DNA of 64,000 nt from Fulvimarina endophytica. GTDB taxonomy: Bacteria > Pseudomonadota > Alphaproteobacteria > Rhizobiales > Rhizobiaceae. This document shows positions 10,000 to 19,119 of this stretch, piece after piece (within the stretch, counting starts at the first letter, position 1; each line of letters opens with the position of its first letter). The stretch lies in NCBI RefSeq assembly GCF_003403015.1, contig NZ_QURL01000004.1, positions 372,001-436,000 on the forward strand, written 5' to 3'. The notes beneath the pieces were generated by a model. That model was not told the DNA's origin. It ran no database searches and saw nothing but the letters and a program-made list of their open reading frames with translations. Both the position numbers and the translations under genes were made by a program.

Positions 10000-12900
10000 A
10001 TGGCCGAACCTCTGGGTGTGAAGCAAAGTCCGGCGACGAACGGAAAGGGCCAGAACGCCCTTGCCGATCTCACCCGGACCCTCGAGGCCCTCGAAAATCG
10101 CCTGAGCCGGGTCTCGCAGCCGCGACCGGCAAGCGCTCCCGCCCCGCGCGCCCAGGCGCCGGATATCGGTGTCCAGAGCGAACGTCGCGCCATCTCGCAG
10201 GGCCGCCCCGCGAACCGGCGGCCGGACCTTGCGGACGCAGTCTCGCAGATCGTCATGCGCCAGAAACTTCTCGACGAGGCGCCGCGGCCGAGCCAGGTCT
10301 CGCGAAGCGGCTCCAGCTCCCAGGTGGCGCTGCGCGCCTACGGAAACGCCCGCACGGAAGGCGCCTTCGCCCCGCGCCCCACGCGCCGCCCGGCCCGCAA
10401 GCAGGACCGCACGGTCGGCGATCTTCGCGCCGAACTCGACCTTCTGCGCGAGGAACTCACGCGCAACATGTCGTCCGATGTGGGCTTCCAGATCGAGGAC
10501 ATGCGCGACGCGCTCATCGATCTCCAGGCCGCGGTCTCCCAGAACACCCGCCCCTCGGTTCTCCACGACGAGATCGCACGGCTGCACGGGCGTCTCGACC
10601 AGATGGAGCGCAGCGGCATCGATTCCTCGGTCATCGCCGACATGCGCACCCAGCTCGACGACATCGACGATTATCTCGACCGGCGCAGCCTTGCCGGCAT
10701 CTCGGCCCCGCGCCTCGAAGGCCGGCGGGAGATGCGCCTCGGCGGCGGTGACGACAGGGCGGGCCTCAAGGCCGAGATCGAGCGCCTGCGCGCCTCCATG
10801 TCCCATCTGGCCAGCGAGGATCACCTGAGGGCGATCGAGCAGCGCTGGATCGATTTCGAGGAGCGATTCGTCTCCGAGGTCGGGTCGCAGGACCGCACCG
10901 CCGAGCTCACCGAGCGGATGATGGCCGAGATCGGCAATCTTCGCGACCAGATGCGCGATATCGCCTCCGAACAGTCGGCCCGCGTGTCGAACGACCTTCT
11001 CAAGGGCGTCGACAGCCGCTTTGCGCCGCGCGACGAGATGGATGCGAGCTTCGAGCGCATCGCGGAGCGGATCGGCAAGCTGGAGGAGACGCTCTCCCTG
11101 CTTCCCGAGACCCTGTCCCTCGACGGCATCGACCGGCGCGTCGAGACTTTGTCGAGCGCCATCGAGGCGATCTCCTCCCAGCTGAAGACCGACGATCGGG
11201 GCGAGGCGCGCTTCGCCCAGATCGACCAGCGCCTCGACGAGGTCATCCAGTCGATCGCGACGCTGTCCGAAAAGGCCGCCGAGATCGATCCGGCTCCGGT
11301 CCAGCGCATCGAGGAACGCATGCAGGCGCTTGCCGAGCGCGTGGACGAGATCGCTTCCGACGGCTCCGTCGCCCTCCTCGCCGAGAAGATCGCCGAACTC
11401 AACGGGCGCTTCGACAGCTTCGAGGCGAGCGAACCCGGCGCGCTCTTCACCGAGCAGTTCGGCCGGCTCAACTCGCGTCTCGACGAACTCGTCGAGCAGA
11501 ACGGCATCCGTCACGAGGACATGGAGGCGATCGAAGCCCGCCTGTCCTCGCTCGCCGAGCGCATCGAGAAGCAGATCGCGACGCCGGTCGAGGATGGCGC
11601 GGCCATCTCCAGCCTCGAGAGCCAGGTCGGGCGACTGACCCAGATCCTGAACTCGACCAGCTTCAGCGTCTCCGCCGATATCGAATATCGCCTCAGCGAG
11701 GTCGAGAAGCGGGTCGAGGAGAACGCCGAGCAGATCTTCGTCGCAGCCAAGAGCGCAGCCGACGAGGCCGTGCGGCAGATGCTGCAGCAGGGCGACCTTC
11801 AGCAGAGCGAGCACGTCGCCAAGCTGACGGAGGAACTCGACCGCCTGCAGAAGCTCTCCACCGACAGCCATGTGCGCTCGACCGACTTCTACGAAGCCGT
11901 GAACGCCGCCCTCAACCGGCTGATCCAGCGCATCGACGCCATCGAGCGCGATTTCGACACCTCTCTGAAAGACGACGCACCGGCGGCCGAAGACCTCGGC
12001 GACAGCGACGTCGTGGCAGGCCCGAGCACCGACGACCGGATCGTCGCGGACGCCGCCGGTGAGACGGACGGGGCGATGAACGTAAAGCTCGCAGCAGCGG
12101 GCGTCAGCGGCGCGACGGGCCTTCACGCCCTGATCCAGCGCAGCTTCCCCAAGCGCCAGGCGAGCGAGCCCGCCTTCGAGGCGGAAGAGGACGAAGCCGT
12201 CTCGCGCACCGCCGATGCCTCGCAGAAGGACACGCAGGACGAGAACGGCGCTATCGATCCGGCCGATCTCCTCGACAGCGACGAAGCCAACCGGCCGCTG
12301 GCGATCGGCTCGGGCGCACCGGACATCGCCGCGCTTCTGGCGCGGGTGCGCAACCAGAAGGCCGAAGCCAAGACCCAGAGCGGCGAGAACACCAAGGCCG
12401 ATTTCATCGCCGCCGCGCGCCGCGCAGCTCTCGCCGCCGCAGAGGAAGCCGAAGGCTTCAACACCAACGAAGTCGAGGATCGCAGCAAGCGGGGTCTCGC
12501 CGAGACCATCTCCCGGCGTCGCAAGCCCGTCATGCTCGCGGCCGGTGCGGTCCTCCTGACCCTCCTCGCGCTGCCGGTCGGAAAGATCATCGCCGAGCGG
12601 GTCGAGCTCTTCCCCGAGCAGCCCGTCGTCGAGACCGCCGATAAGCAGACGAACGGAACCGAAGTCGCGGCAGCAGCCACCGATCCGGCCCCCGCCGCCA
12701 CGGCTACGGCTACGGCATCCGAGCCGAGCGCGGCACCGGTCGTCGCGGCCGCCGATCCGCGGCCCGTCGCGGCCGAAACCGCTTCGGCTGCCGGCGCGGC
12801 AATGTCGAAGGCCAGAGATAACGCGCAGATCGGCGTCTCGAACGAGGCCGAGCGCCAGGTTGCGGCCACCGCGCCGTCGATCCAGCCGTCCTCGAGCGAC

Positions 12901-13875
12901 GCCGCCGCCGCCTCGCCCATGAGCACCGTCGCCTTCACGCCGGAGGCACCGGTCCGCCAGGCAGGGCCGACCGTCGAGGCCGCCGGCCAGAACTTCGACG
13001 ATCAGGTCGCCGCGCTGCCCGAGGGCATCGCGCCGGCAGCGCTTCTCGACGCCGCCAAGGCCGGCGATCCGAAGGCGCTCTTCGAGATCGGCCTCCGCCT
13101 GATGGAAGGGCGCGCGGTCACCGCCAATCCGGCGGAAGCCGCGACCTGGTTCCAGCGGTCTGCCGAGCTCGGTTTCGTTCCGGCCCAGTACAGCATGGGA
13201 ACGCTCTACGAGAAGGGCAACGGCGTCGAGCGCAATCCGATCGCCTCGCGCGACTGGTATCTGAAGGCCGCTGAGGCCGGCAACGTCCGCGCGATGCACA
13301 ATCTCGCGGTGCTCTATGCGACGGGCGTCGACGGCAAGTCGGAACCGAAGCTCGCGGCCGACTGGTTCATCAAGGCCGCCGAGCACGGCATGACGGACAG
13401 CCAGTACAATCTCGGCATCCTGTTCGCCCGGGGCGCCGGCGTCGACCAGAACCTCGTCGCCTCCTACAAGTGGTTCTCGATCGTCGGTGCGAGCGGCGAC
13501 CAGGACGCCATCGCCAAGCGCGACGAGATCGCCAAGTCCCTGACGCCCGAGCAGCTGGAAGCGGCCAAGACCTCGGTCGCGACCTTCAAGGTGGCCGAGC
13601 GCGATCCGAGCGCCAACACGGTGGACATCCCCGAGGCCTGGGCGGCATCGCCCGACAAGCCGACCACCACCGCCTCGGTCGACATGAGCCGGGCCATCCG
13701 CAACATCCAGGCGATCCTCGGCAAACTCGGCTACGATGCCGGCATGCCGGACGGGATCGTCGGCGATCGCACGACGAAGGCCATCGTCGAATTCCAGAAG
13801 GATGCCGGGCTCGACGCGAACGGGCGGATCGACGAGGCGCTCATCCGGGCACTGCTCGAGCGCAAGGACAGCTAG
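10000..13875 (+). CDS. podJ: PodJ-like polar localization factor
   Basis: A 1291-residue protein with the PodJ layout. Residues 1 to about 650 are charged and helical with repeated heptad-like stretches (for example LRDQMRDIASEQSARV), a long coiled coil. An acidic, low-complexity linker follows, then one membrane helix at about 843-860 (MLAAGAVLLTLLALPVG), an Ala/Pro-rich periplasmic linker, three to four Sel1/TPR-like repeats at about 1022-1175 (WFQRSAELGFVPAQYSMG, WYLKAAEAGNVRAMHNLA, WFIKAAEHG), and a C-terminal peptidoglycan-binding domain at about 1230-1288 (LGYDAGMPDGIVGDRTTKAI). PodJ organises the cell poles and, in Rhizobiales, polar growth and division. The ATG at 10000 is the first in a frame opened by a stop at 9925. 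The gene is monocistronic and followed by a strong terminator. Confidence 0.87.
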   Translation: MAEPLGVKQSPATNGKGQNALADLTRTLEALENRLSRVSQPRPASAPAPRAQAPDIGVQSERRAISQGRPANRRPDLADAVSQIVMRQKLLDEAPRPSQVSRSGSSSQVALRAYGNARTEGAFAPRPTRRPARKQDRTVGDLRAELDLLREELTRNMSSDVGFQIEDMRDALIDLQAAVSQNTRPSVLHDEIARLHGRLDQMERSGIDSSVIADMRTQLDDIDDYLDRRSLAGISAPRLEGRREMRLGGGDDRAGLKAEIERLRASMSHLASEDHLRAIEQRWIDFEERFVSEVGSQDRTAELTERMMAEIGNLRDQMRDIASEQSARVSNDLLKGVDSRFAPRDEMDASFERIAERIGKLEETLSLLPETLSLDGIDRRVETLSSAIEAISSQLKTDDRGEARFAQIDQRLDEVIQSIATLSEKAAEIDPAPVQRIEERMQALAERVDEIASDGSVALLAEKIAELNGRFDSFEASEPGALFTEQFGRLNSRLDELVEQNGIRHEDMEAIEARLSSLAERIEKQIATPVEDGAAISSLESQVGRLTQILNSTSFSVSADIEYRLSEVEKRVEENAEQIFVAAKSAADEAVRQMLQQGDLQQSEHVAKLTEELDRLQKLSTDSHVRSTDFYEAVNAALNRLIQRIDAIERDFDTSLKDDAPAAEDLGDSDVVAGPSTDDRIVADAAGETDGAMNVKLAAAGVSGATGLHALIQRSFPKRQASEPAFEAEEDEAVSRTADASQKDTQDENGAIDPADLLDSDEANRPLAIGSGAPDIAALLARVRNQKAEAKTQSGENTKADFIAAARRAALAAAEEAEGFNTNEVEDRSKRGLAETISRRRKPVMLAAGAVLLTLLALPVGKIIAERVELFPEQPVVETADKQTNGTEVAAAATDPAPAATATATASEPSAAPVVAAADPRPVAAETASAAGAAMSKARDNAQIGVSNEAERQVAATAPSIQPSSSDAAAASPMSTVAFTPEAPVRQAGPTVEAAGQNFDDQVAALPEGIAPAALLDAAKAGDPKALFEIGLRLMEGRAVTANPAEAATWFQRSAELGFVPAQYSMGTLYEKGNGVERNPIASRDWYLKAAEAGNVRAMHNLAVLYATGVDGKSEPKLAADWFIKAAEHGMTDSQYNLGILFARGAGVDQNLVASYKWFSIVGASGDQDAIAKRDEIAKSLTPEQLEAAKTSVATFKVAERDPSANTVDIPEAWAASPDKPTTTASVDMSRAIRNIQAILGKLGYDAGMPDGIVGDRTTKAIVEFQKDAGLDANGRIDEALIRALLERKDS

Positions 13876-13902
13876 ACCTTCCGCAGCCCGCACAGATTGG
13901 CG

Positions 13903-13945
13903 AATGCCGCGTGGACCCTTCAGGTCCGCGCGGCATTTGACTTTT
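13903..13945 (+). terminator. Rho-independent terminator after podJ
   Basis: AATGCCGCGTGGACC pairs with GGTCCGCGCGGCATT around a CTTCA loop: 15 base pairs with one G-U wobble, followed by a short T-run (TTTGACTTTT). It begins 28 bases past the podJ stop. Confidence 0.88.
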
Positions 13946-14011
13946 GCGCCGCCTTCGCGCGAAGAGGTTCTGGACCCTTGGTCCTTGGGCTCCAGAGCAA
14001 AGCTGCGTCTC

Positions 14012-14947
14012 GTGTTCCTTCACCTGCCGATCGCGGAAATCTCGGTCAACATCTTCGTCATCATCGGCATGGGTGCGGCCGTCGGGTTCCTGTCGGGCCT
14101 GTTCGGCGTCGGCGGCGGCTTTCTCATCACCCCGCTTCTCATCTTCTACAACATCTCGCCGGCCATCGCGGTCGCCACCGGCGCCAATCAGGTCATCGCC
14201 TCCTCCTTTTCCGGCGCTCTCGCGCACTACAAACGGCGAACGATCGACCTGAAGCTCGGAACCATGCTGCTCATCGGAGGCACGGGGGGATCGCTCATCG
14301 GGGTCTGGCTCTTCGGGCTCTTGCGAACCCTCGGCCAGCTCGATCTGGCCGTCTCGCTCCTCTACGTGGTGCTTCTTGGAACGACCGGGGGGCTGATGCT
14401 CAACGAGAGCATCCGGTCCCTCATCGCCAGCCGGCGCTCCGGCGGCGCGCCCGCGAGCCTGCGCCGTCCCGGCACCCACAACTGGGTCCACGGACTTCCG
14501 CTGAAGATGCGGTTTCCGGCCTCGCGCCTCTACGTCTCGGTGATTCCGGTTCTGGCGCTCGGCTTCTTCATCGGCATTCTCGCCGCCATCATGGGCGTGG
14601 GCGGCGGGTTCATCATGGTCCCGGCCATGATCTATCTCCTGCGCGTGCCGACCAATGTCGTCATCGGCACCTCCCTCTTCCAGATCATGTTCACGGCGGC
14701 CGTCACCACCGTTCTCCAGGCCTGGACGAACCAGACGATCGATGTGGTGCTCGCCTTCCTTCTGATGATCGGCGGCGTCATCGGAGCGCAGTTCGGCGTA
14801 TCGGCAGGGCGCAAGCTTCGCGGCGACCAGTTGCGCGCCCTCCTCGCCATCCTCGTTCTCGCCGTCGGCGTGCGTCTCGGTCTCGAACTCGTGGTCGAGC
14901 CGGATGCGCTCTATTCGCTGGCGAGCCCGACGGGTGAAGTGGAATGA
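14012..14947 (+). CDS. Sulfite exporter TauE/SafE family permease
   Basis: A 311-residue polytopic membrane protein of the TauE/SafE (TSUP) family. It has the two duplicated signature helices with glycine motifs, GFLSGLFGVGGGFLITPLL near residue 25 and ILAAIMGVGGGFIMVPAM near 195, within about eight membrane segments. Family members export sulfite, sulfoacetate or related organosulfur anions; the substrate here cannot be read from sequence. The open frame runs back into podJ, but the leader there is not membrane-like. The GTG at 14012 gives MFLHLPIAEISVNIF, the expected N-terminus. The stop overlaps the next gene as ATGA, indicating translational coupling with the TIGR02186 partner. Confidence 0.88.
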   Translation: MFLHLPIAEISVNIFVIIGMGAAVGFLSGLFGVGGGFLITPLLIFYNISPAIAVATGANQVIASSFSGALAHYKRRTIDLKLGTMLLIGGTGGSLIGVWLFGLLRTLGQLDLAVSLLYVVLLGTTGGLMLNESIRSLIASRRSGGAPASLRRPGTHNWVHGLPLKMRFPASRLYVSVIPVLALGFFIGILAAIMGVGGGFIMVPAMIYLLRVPTNVVIGTSLFQIMFTAAVTTVLQAWTNQTIDVVLAFLLMIGGVIGAQFGVSAGRKLRGDQLRALLAILVLAVGVRLGLELVVEPDALYSLASPTGEVE

Positions 14948-15813
14948 GCCCGGCCCCGTCCGCACGATCCGCACCCGCCATCTGGCGCCGGGTCCTCGCC
15001 ACGATCGCGGGCTTCGTCCTCGTCGCCCTCGTCGCCGGCATGGGCGCGCGCGCGCAGACCGGCCAGACCGGAGCGAGCACCGCCCAGGAGAGTTTCGAGA
15101 TCGGGCTCTCCACCAACCGGATCGGCATCACCTCCGACTTCAACGGCGCGACCCTCACGGTCTTCGGCGCGATCGGGAACGCGGACATGCGTATCCTGCG
15201 CCAGCAACGCTACGATATCGTGGTGGCGCTGTTCGGCCCGCGCGCGCCGGTGGTGGTGCGCGAGAAGGAGCGCTTCTTCGGCATCTGGCTGAACCGCGCC
15301 CAGGAAACCATCCGCGACGCGCCCAACACCTATTCCGTCGCAAGCACCCGGGAACTGCGCGACATCACCTCGGCCGCGACCCTCAGACGGCTGCAACTCG
15401 GCATCGACAATCTGCGCATCGACGGCTCGACGCCGACGCTGGGCGAGACCGAGATGACCGAAGCCGACCGCACGCGCTTCGACAAGGCCTTGCGGCAGAT
15501 CAAGACCGGAGACGACCTCTACGTCCAGGCGGTAGGAAGCGTCCGGTATCAGGCGGCGGAATCGACGCTGTTTCGCGCCGAACTCGTCCTGCCGCCGGAT
15601 CTTGCCACCGGCGAGCATGTCGTGCGGGCCTATCTCTTCCGCGAAGGCGCCGTCGTCGGCCAGCAGCGCCAGATCCTCACAGTCAGAAAGGTCGGCTTCC
15701 AGGCGCAGGTCGATCAGTTCGCCACCCGCTATGCCTTTCTCTACGGCGTTTTCGCCGTCGCCCTCGCGATCGTCACGGGCTGGCTCGGGCGCGTCATCTT
15801 CAAGCGCGACTGA
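14944..15813 (+). CDS. TIGR02186 family protein, TauE partner
   Basis: A 289-residue protein of the uncharacterised TIGR02186 family, which is repeatedly found beside TauE-type permeases in alphaproteobacteria. A hydrophobic N-terminal signal or anchor at about 15-37 precedes a periplasmic beta-rich domain (IGLSTNRIGITSDFNGATL near 55, the family's opening block). A single C-terminal helix at about 262-283 (FLYGVFAVALAIVTGWLG) ends with positive residues, so the domain is likely held on the periplasmic face. The start overlaps the TauE stop by four bases, supporting a functional pair. Its exact role is unknown; an accessory role for the exporter is inferred from linkage. Confidence 0.85.
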   Translation: MSPAPSARSAPAIWRRVLATIAGFVLVALVAGMGARAQTGQTGASTAQESFEIGLSTNRIGITSDFNGATLTVFGAIGNADMRILRQQRYDIVVALFGPRAPVVVREKERFFGIWLNRAQETIRDAPNTYSVASTRELRDITSAATLRRLQLGIDNLRIDGSTPTLGETEMTEADRTRFDKALRQIKTGDDLYVQAVGSVRYQAAESTLFRAELVLPPDLATGEHVVRAYLFREGAVVGQQRQILTVRKVGFQAQVDQFATRYAFLYGVFAVALAIVTGWLGRVIFKRD

Positions 15814-15875
15814 TCGGTCTGCCGACACCATGCCGCGGCCTTGAAATGCGGGATGGGCGGCCGAACTATCGCTCC

Positions 15876-16367
15876 ATGCAAGAGACGAACACGCCCGACG
15901 AAAAGCCCGGTCCATCCGCAACCTCCCCGGTCCACGCTCCGGCGAAAACCGCATGGACGCTCGGGCTCGGCGGTCTGGTGCCCTTCGTTCTCCTGTCGGC
16001 GCTTCTGGCCTATGGCGGCCGCCAGACCATCGGCTTCGACACGGTCTCCCTCGCCTTCAGCGCCTATTCGGCCTCGATCCTCGCCTTTCTCGGCGGCATC
16101 CGCTGGGGTGTCGGTCTTCGTCCAGCCGCGCACCAGAGGCACGAACTGATCCTTTCGGTCCTGCCCTCGATCGCCGGCTGGCTGCTCGTCCTCGTCCCTG
16201 CCCCCTACGCCTTCGCCGGGTTCGCGGTCTGCTTCGCCCTCCAGGGCGGTTGGGACCTCAATTCCGCGCGCCGGGGCAAGCTGCCCTCATGGTTCGCACG
16301 ACTGCGGCTCGTGCTGACCCTCGTCGTCGTTCTGTGCCAGATCGCGGTCTTCGTTCGCACGTTCTGA
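15876..16367 (+). CDS. DUF3429 membrane protein
   Basis: A 163-residue protein with five hydrophobic segments starting near residue 28 (WTLGLGGLVPFVLLSALLAY). It contains the DUF3429 landmarks SAYSASILAFLGGIRWG and FALQGGWDL. The family's function is unknown. The ATG at 15876 lies 62 bases beyond the TIGR02186 stop; another ATG at 15846 would add ten residues, and neither has a strong ribosome-binding site. It may be the last gene of the TauE operon. Confidence 0.8.
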   Translation: MQETNTPDEKPGPSATSPVHAPAKTAWTLGLGGLVPFVLLSALLAYGGRQTIGFDTVSLAFSAYSASILAFLGGIRWGVGLRPAAHQRHELILSVLPSIAGWLLVLVPAPYAFAGFAVCFALQGGWDLNSARRGKLPSWFARLRLVLTLVVVLCQIAVFVRTF

Positions 16368-16804
16368 CCCGGCCCGACGATGCGTCACGCGCGCGCCTCC
16401 GGGCCGAAGAGCGACCTCAACTTTCGCGAACCTGATCTCCGGGGCCATTTGAGCGCCCTTCCAGCAAGGCGGAGGCGGTTGAGCCTCGCGAATGCGCCCG
16501 GCCGGCCAGGACGACCCTGTTCAGACAAAAGCTCTTTTATTTCAAAACCTAAGCACATTTCCGCGCAAACTCGTGCTTAACACTTCGTTGCCGAAAACGT
16601 GTTCTCGGCGCAACACGGGTGTGACCGTCCTGCCGGTTGGCCGGTAGTGTGGCATTTCTGTAATTGCGCCGAACGCACCGGTCGATATGTTCATCCTCAG
16701 AAAGACCGCGGGGACAAATCGCGCTGGCTTTCGAAAGGGACGGGCAAGTGAGGGGGACCTCGAACGATGCCCCAACCCATAGACATATGACTGGAGGTCA
16801 GGAC
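16368..16804. other. Leader and promoter region of the porin gene
   Basis: This 437-base gap precedes the porin gene. The segment 16525-16660 is much more AT-rich than its surroundings (for example CTTTTATTTCAAAACC), as expected for a strong porin promoter with a long untranslated leader. An imperfect palindrome at 16588-16613 (TTGCCGAAAAC and TTCTCGGCGCAA) could be a regulator site. A good Shine-Dalgarno sequence, TGGAGGTCAGG, ends just before the porin ATG. I see no ORF that I would support. Confidence 0.45.
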
Positions 16805-18154
16805 ATGAACATTAAGAGCCTTCTTCTCGGCTCCGCTGCGGCTCTCGTCGCAGTCACCGGCGCCCGCGCTGCGGACGTTATCGTTCCCATGGCAGAGCCC
16901 ACCGACTACGTCCGCGTCTGCGACGTCTACGGTGAAGGCTTCTACTACATCCCGGGCACCGAGACGTGCCTGCGCGTCGGCGGCTATGTCCGCTTCAAGT
17001 ACGCCGTTGCCGGTGCTGTCGAGAACGACGCTGGCGTCAACTTCCTTCGCAACAGCGAAGGCGACGACTACCAGGCCGGTACGCAGGTTCGCGTCCGCCT
17101 CGACTTCGACGCCCGCGAAGAGACCGAGCTCGGCACCCTGCGTGCAAAGGCTCGCGTCCAGGCCACCAACAGCCTGACCGCCGCCTATTCGAACGACCGT
17201 CAGTACGGCATGGACCAGGGCTTCATTCAGCTCGGCGGCCTGACCATGGGTTACCTCGACTCGCTCTTCACCGAAGACGACGGCCTGCTCACCGACACGG
17301 ATCTCCCGATCGGCGACATCCAGACCAACCGCGTGTCCTACACCTTCGCGGCAGCTGGCCTCTCGGCCACGGTCGGCCTCGAAGAAGACGGCAGCGGTGA
17401 CTTCGCTCCGAACGTCGTCGCCAAGCTCGGCTATTCGGGCGGCTTCGGCGGCTTCAACCTCTACGGTGTCTACGAAGAGTCCGTCGGTTCGGGCAATGGC
17501 CCGCTCAACGATCCGGCCTTCACCCGTGGCGTCGCCGCTTCGACGGCCCGCACCGGCTTCATCGACCTGAACGGCAATGGCCGCTTCGACGCCGGTATCG
17601 ACACGCCGGTCTTCGCGACCACCGCAGCGACCGCCGCTTCCTCGACCCTCGGCGTTCTCTCCTCGAACGACCCGGACGCTTTCGTCCTCAAGGCGAACGT
17701 CTCGCTCAAGGATCTGATCGCTCCTGAGTCCGAGCTGCGCGTCGAAGGTTCCTACGCGTTCGATCCGTCGACCTACTCCACGGTCGGCCTGTTCGACAAC
17801 GCTCAGACCCTCGGCAACAACAGCATCAACCCGTTCCTCGGCGACGTCGCTTCGGAATGGCAGGTTGGCGCCGGTTACGCTCAGCGCTTCGGCAAGCTCG
17901 GCCTCTCGGTCGCTGGTATCTACGGCGAAGCCTTCGAGAACTTCCAGTTCAACCAGCTGGGCACGGCTCTCGTGTCCGACGGCGGCGGCGACTACTACAA
18001 GTTCGTCGGCAACGTCGGCTACGAGATCACGAACAACTTCGACATGCTCGCCGAAGTCTCCTACGTGAACCTCGACCTCAACGGCAGCAATGTCGTCCGT
18101 GGCGACTCGATCGACCAGACCGCTGGTTTCGTCCAGTTCGTTCGTTCCTTCTAA
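16805..18154 (+). CDS. Major outer-membrane porin, Omp2/rhizobial porin family
   Basis: A 449-residue porin. A Sec signal peptide (KSLLLGSAAALVAVTGARA) ends at residue 22, giving a mature protein starting ADVIVP. The Hyphomicrobiales porin hallmarks follow: YVRVCDVYGEGFYYIPGT, ETCLRVGGYVRFKY with two cysteines early in the mature chain, alternating beta strands, and a C-terminal strand ending VQFVRSF with terminal phenylalanine. It is related to Brucella Omp2a/Omp2b and rhizobial RopA, and forms a trimeric diffusion channel. Codon use is strongly biased to a few codons, consistent with high expression. It is monocistronic, with its own leader and terminator. Confidence 0.93.
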   Translation: MNIKSLLLGSAAALVAVTGARAADVIVPMAEPTDYVRVCDVYGEGFYYIPGTETCLRVGGYVRFKYAVAGAVENDAGVNFLRNSEGDDYQAGTQVRVRLDFDAREETELGTLRAKARVQATNSLTAAYSNDRQYGMDQGFIQLGGLTMGYLDSLFTEDDGLLTDTDLPIGDIQTNRVSYTFAAAGLSATVGLEEDGSGDFAPNVVAKLGYSGGFGGFNLYGVYEESVGSGNGPLNDPAFTRGVAASTARTGFIDLNGNGRFDAGIDTPVFATTAATAASSTLGVLSSNDPDAFVLKANVSLKDLIAPESELRVEGSYAFDPSTYSTVGLFDNAQTLGNNSINPFLGDVASEWQVGAGYAQRFGKLGLSVAGIYGEAFENFQFNQLGTALVSDGGGDYYKFVGNVGYEITNNFDMLAEVSYVNLDLNGSNVVRGDSIDQTAGFVQFVRSF

Positions 18155-18176
18155 TCGGAACGTTCAATTCGATCGG

Positions 18177-18204
18177 AAAGGGCTCGGCTTCGGCCGGGCC
18201 CTTT
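18177..18204 (+). terminator. Rho-independent terminator of the porin gene
   Basis: AAAGGGCTCGGC and GCCGGGCCCTTT form a 12-base-pair stem with one G-U wobble around a TTCG tetraloop, starting 23 bases after the porin stop. The TTCG loop gives a very stable hairpin. Confidence 0.9.
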
Positions 18205-18354
18205 TCGCGTTTGGAGGCCAGTTGCCATCCCGGCCGGCGGCCAAGCCATGCCCGGCGATGCCTGAAACGGTCCGCAGGCTCGATTGCCGTCCTTTGACCC
18301 GCCCGCTATGTTCCTTGGAGCGCCATCCACGTTCGAGAGCAGCAAGGACCGATC

Positions 18355-19119
18355 ATGCCTCCCTCCGAAGACGACAAGAAGCCCGGGAAGCCGAAGCGGA
18401 TCGGCGCCTCGCCGGCCTCGAACGACTGGGATCCCGGTCCCGTCGCCGACCAGAGGCTGATGAACAGCCTGAAGTCGAAGGCGATCGATCCGTCCTATCA
18501 GCGCAGCGAGGATCCGCTGGAGGAGAAGCACAAGGCGCAGGCCTATCGCCGCGATTTCCGCACCGTGGATTATCGCCGCCTGTCCAAGACCGAGGACGAG
18601 AAAGCGGCCGAGCGCGCCCAGATCAAGGCCAAACATTCCTCCTGGACGCCGTCTGCAGGCAAGCCGGGAAAAACCAAGGCTCCCTCGACGAAAGCCCGGT
18701 TCGCGAGCTTCGGCGGCAGCACGATCAGCGTCGACGTGATCCGCCGGACGAAATCATCGAAGCTCGAGGCGTCGGCGGACGAGTATACGGCATCCCAGCC
18801 CGCTCCGACGCCTTCGCAAAGCTCTCCGCAGGCGCAACTGAGCGATGCGCAACTTTCGGGGTCGATGGCCGTCGGCCAGGAGCCGCCTCGCCTCAAGGCG
18901 CCGCGCGAGGGCGCCTATCCCGATTCGCTCGCCGCCATCGACGGCATCGGCCCGGCGCTCGAGCGCCTTCTCTACGATCTCGGCATCTTCCATTTCGATC
19001 AGATCGCAGGCTGGACCCGCGAGCAGTGCGACTGGGTCGAACACGCATTGTCCTGCAAGAAGGGCCGTATCGCCGAGCAGGCCTGGGTGAGCCAAGCCAT
19101 TCGCCTGCGCGGGGACTGA
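18355..19119 (+). CDS. Hypothetical protein with C-terminal helix-hairpin-helix domain
   Basis: A 254-residue protein. The first 180 residues are Lys/Ser/Pro-rich, charged and probably disordered. The last 70 form a helix-hairpin-helix fold of the kind that binds DNA or acts as a protein adaptor (SLAAIDGIGPALERLLYDLG, then FHFDQIAGWTREQCDWVEHA). The same C-terminal sequence type occurs as an extension of NADH dehydrogenase subunits and other proteins in rhizobia, so it need not bind DNA. AAGGA eight bases before the ATG at 18355 supports the start. It lies alone between the porin terminator and the accessory patch. Confidence 0.7.
   Translation: MPPSEDDKKPGKPKRIGASPASNDWDPGPVADQRLMNSLKSKAIDPSYQRSEDPLEEKHKAQAYRRDFRTVDYRRLSKTEDEKAAERAQIKAKHSSWTPSAGKPGKTKAPSTKARFASFGGSTISVDVIRRTKSSKLEASADEYTASQPAPTPSQSSPQAQLSDAQLSGSMAVGQEPPRLKAPREGAYPDSLAAIDGIGPALERLLYDLGIFHFDQIAGWTREQCDWVEHALSCKKGRIAEQAWVSQAIRLRGD

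Noticed and set aside
9790..13893. 1367-codon minus-strand ORF opposite podJ
   Set aside because: The translation is Arg/Gly/Asp-rich with no domain, while the plus strand gives a complete PodJ architecture. Antisense frames of high-GC coiled-coil genes stay open by codon bias.
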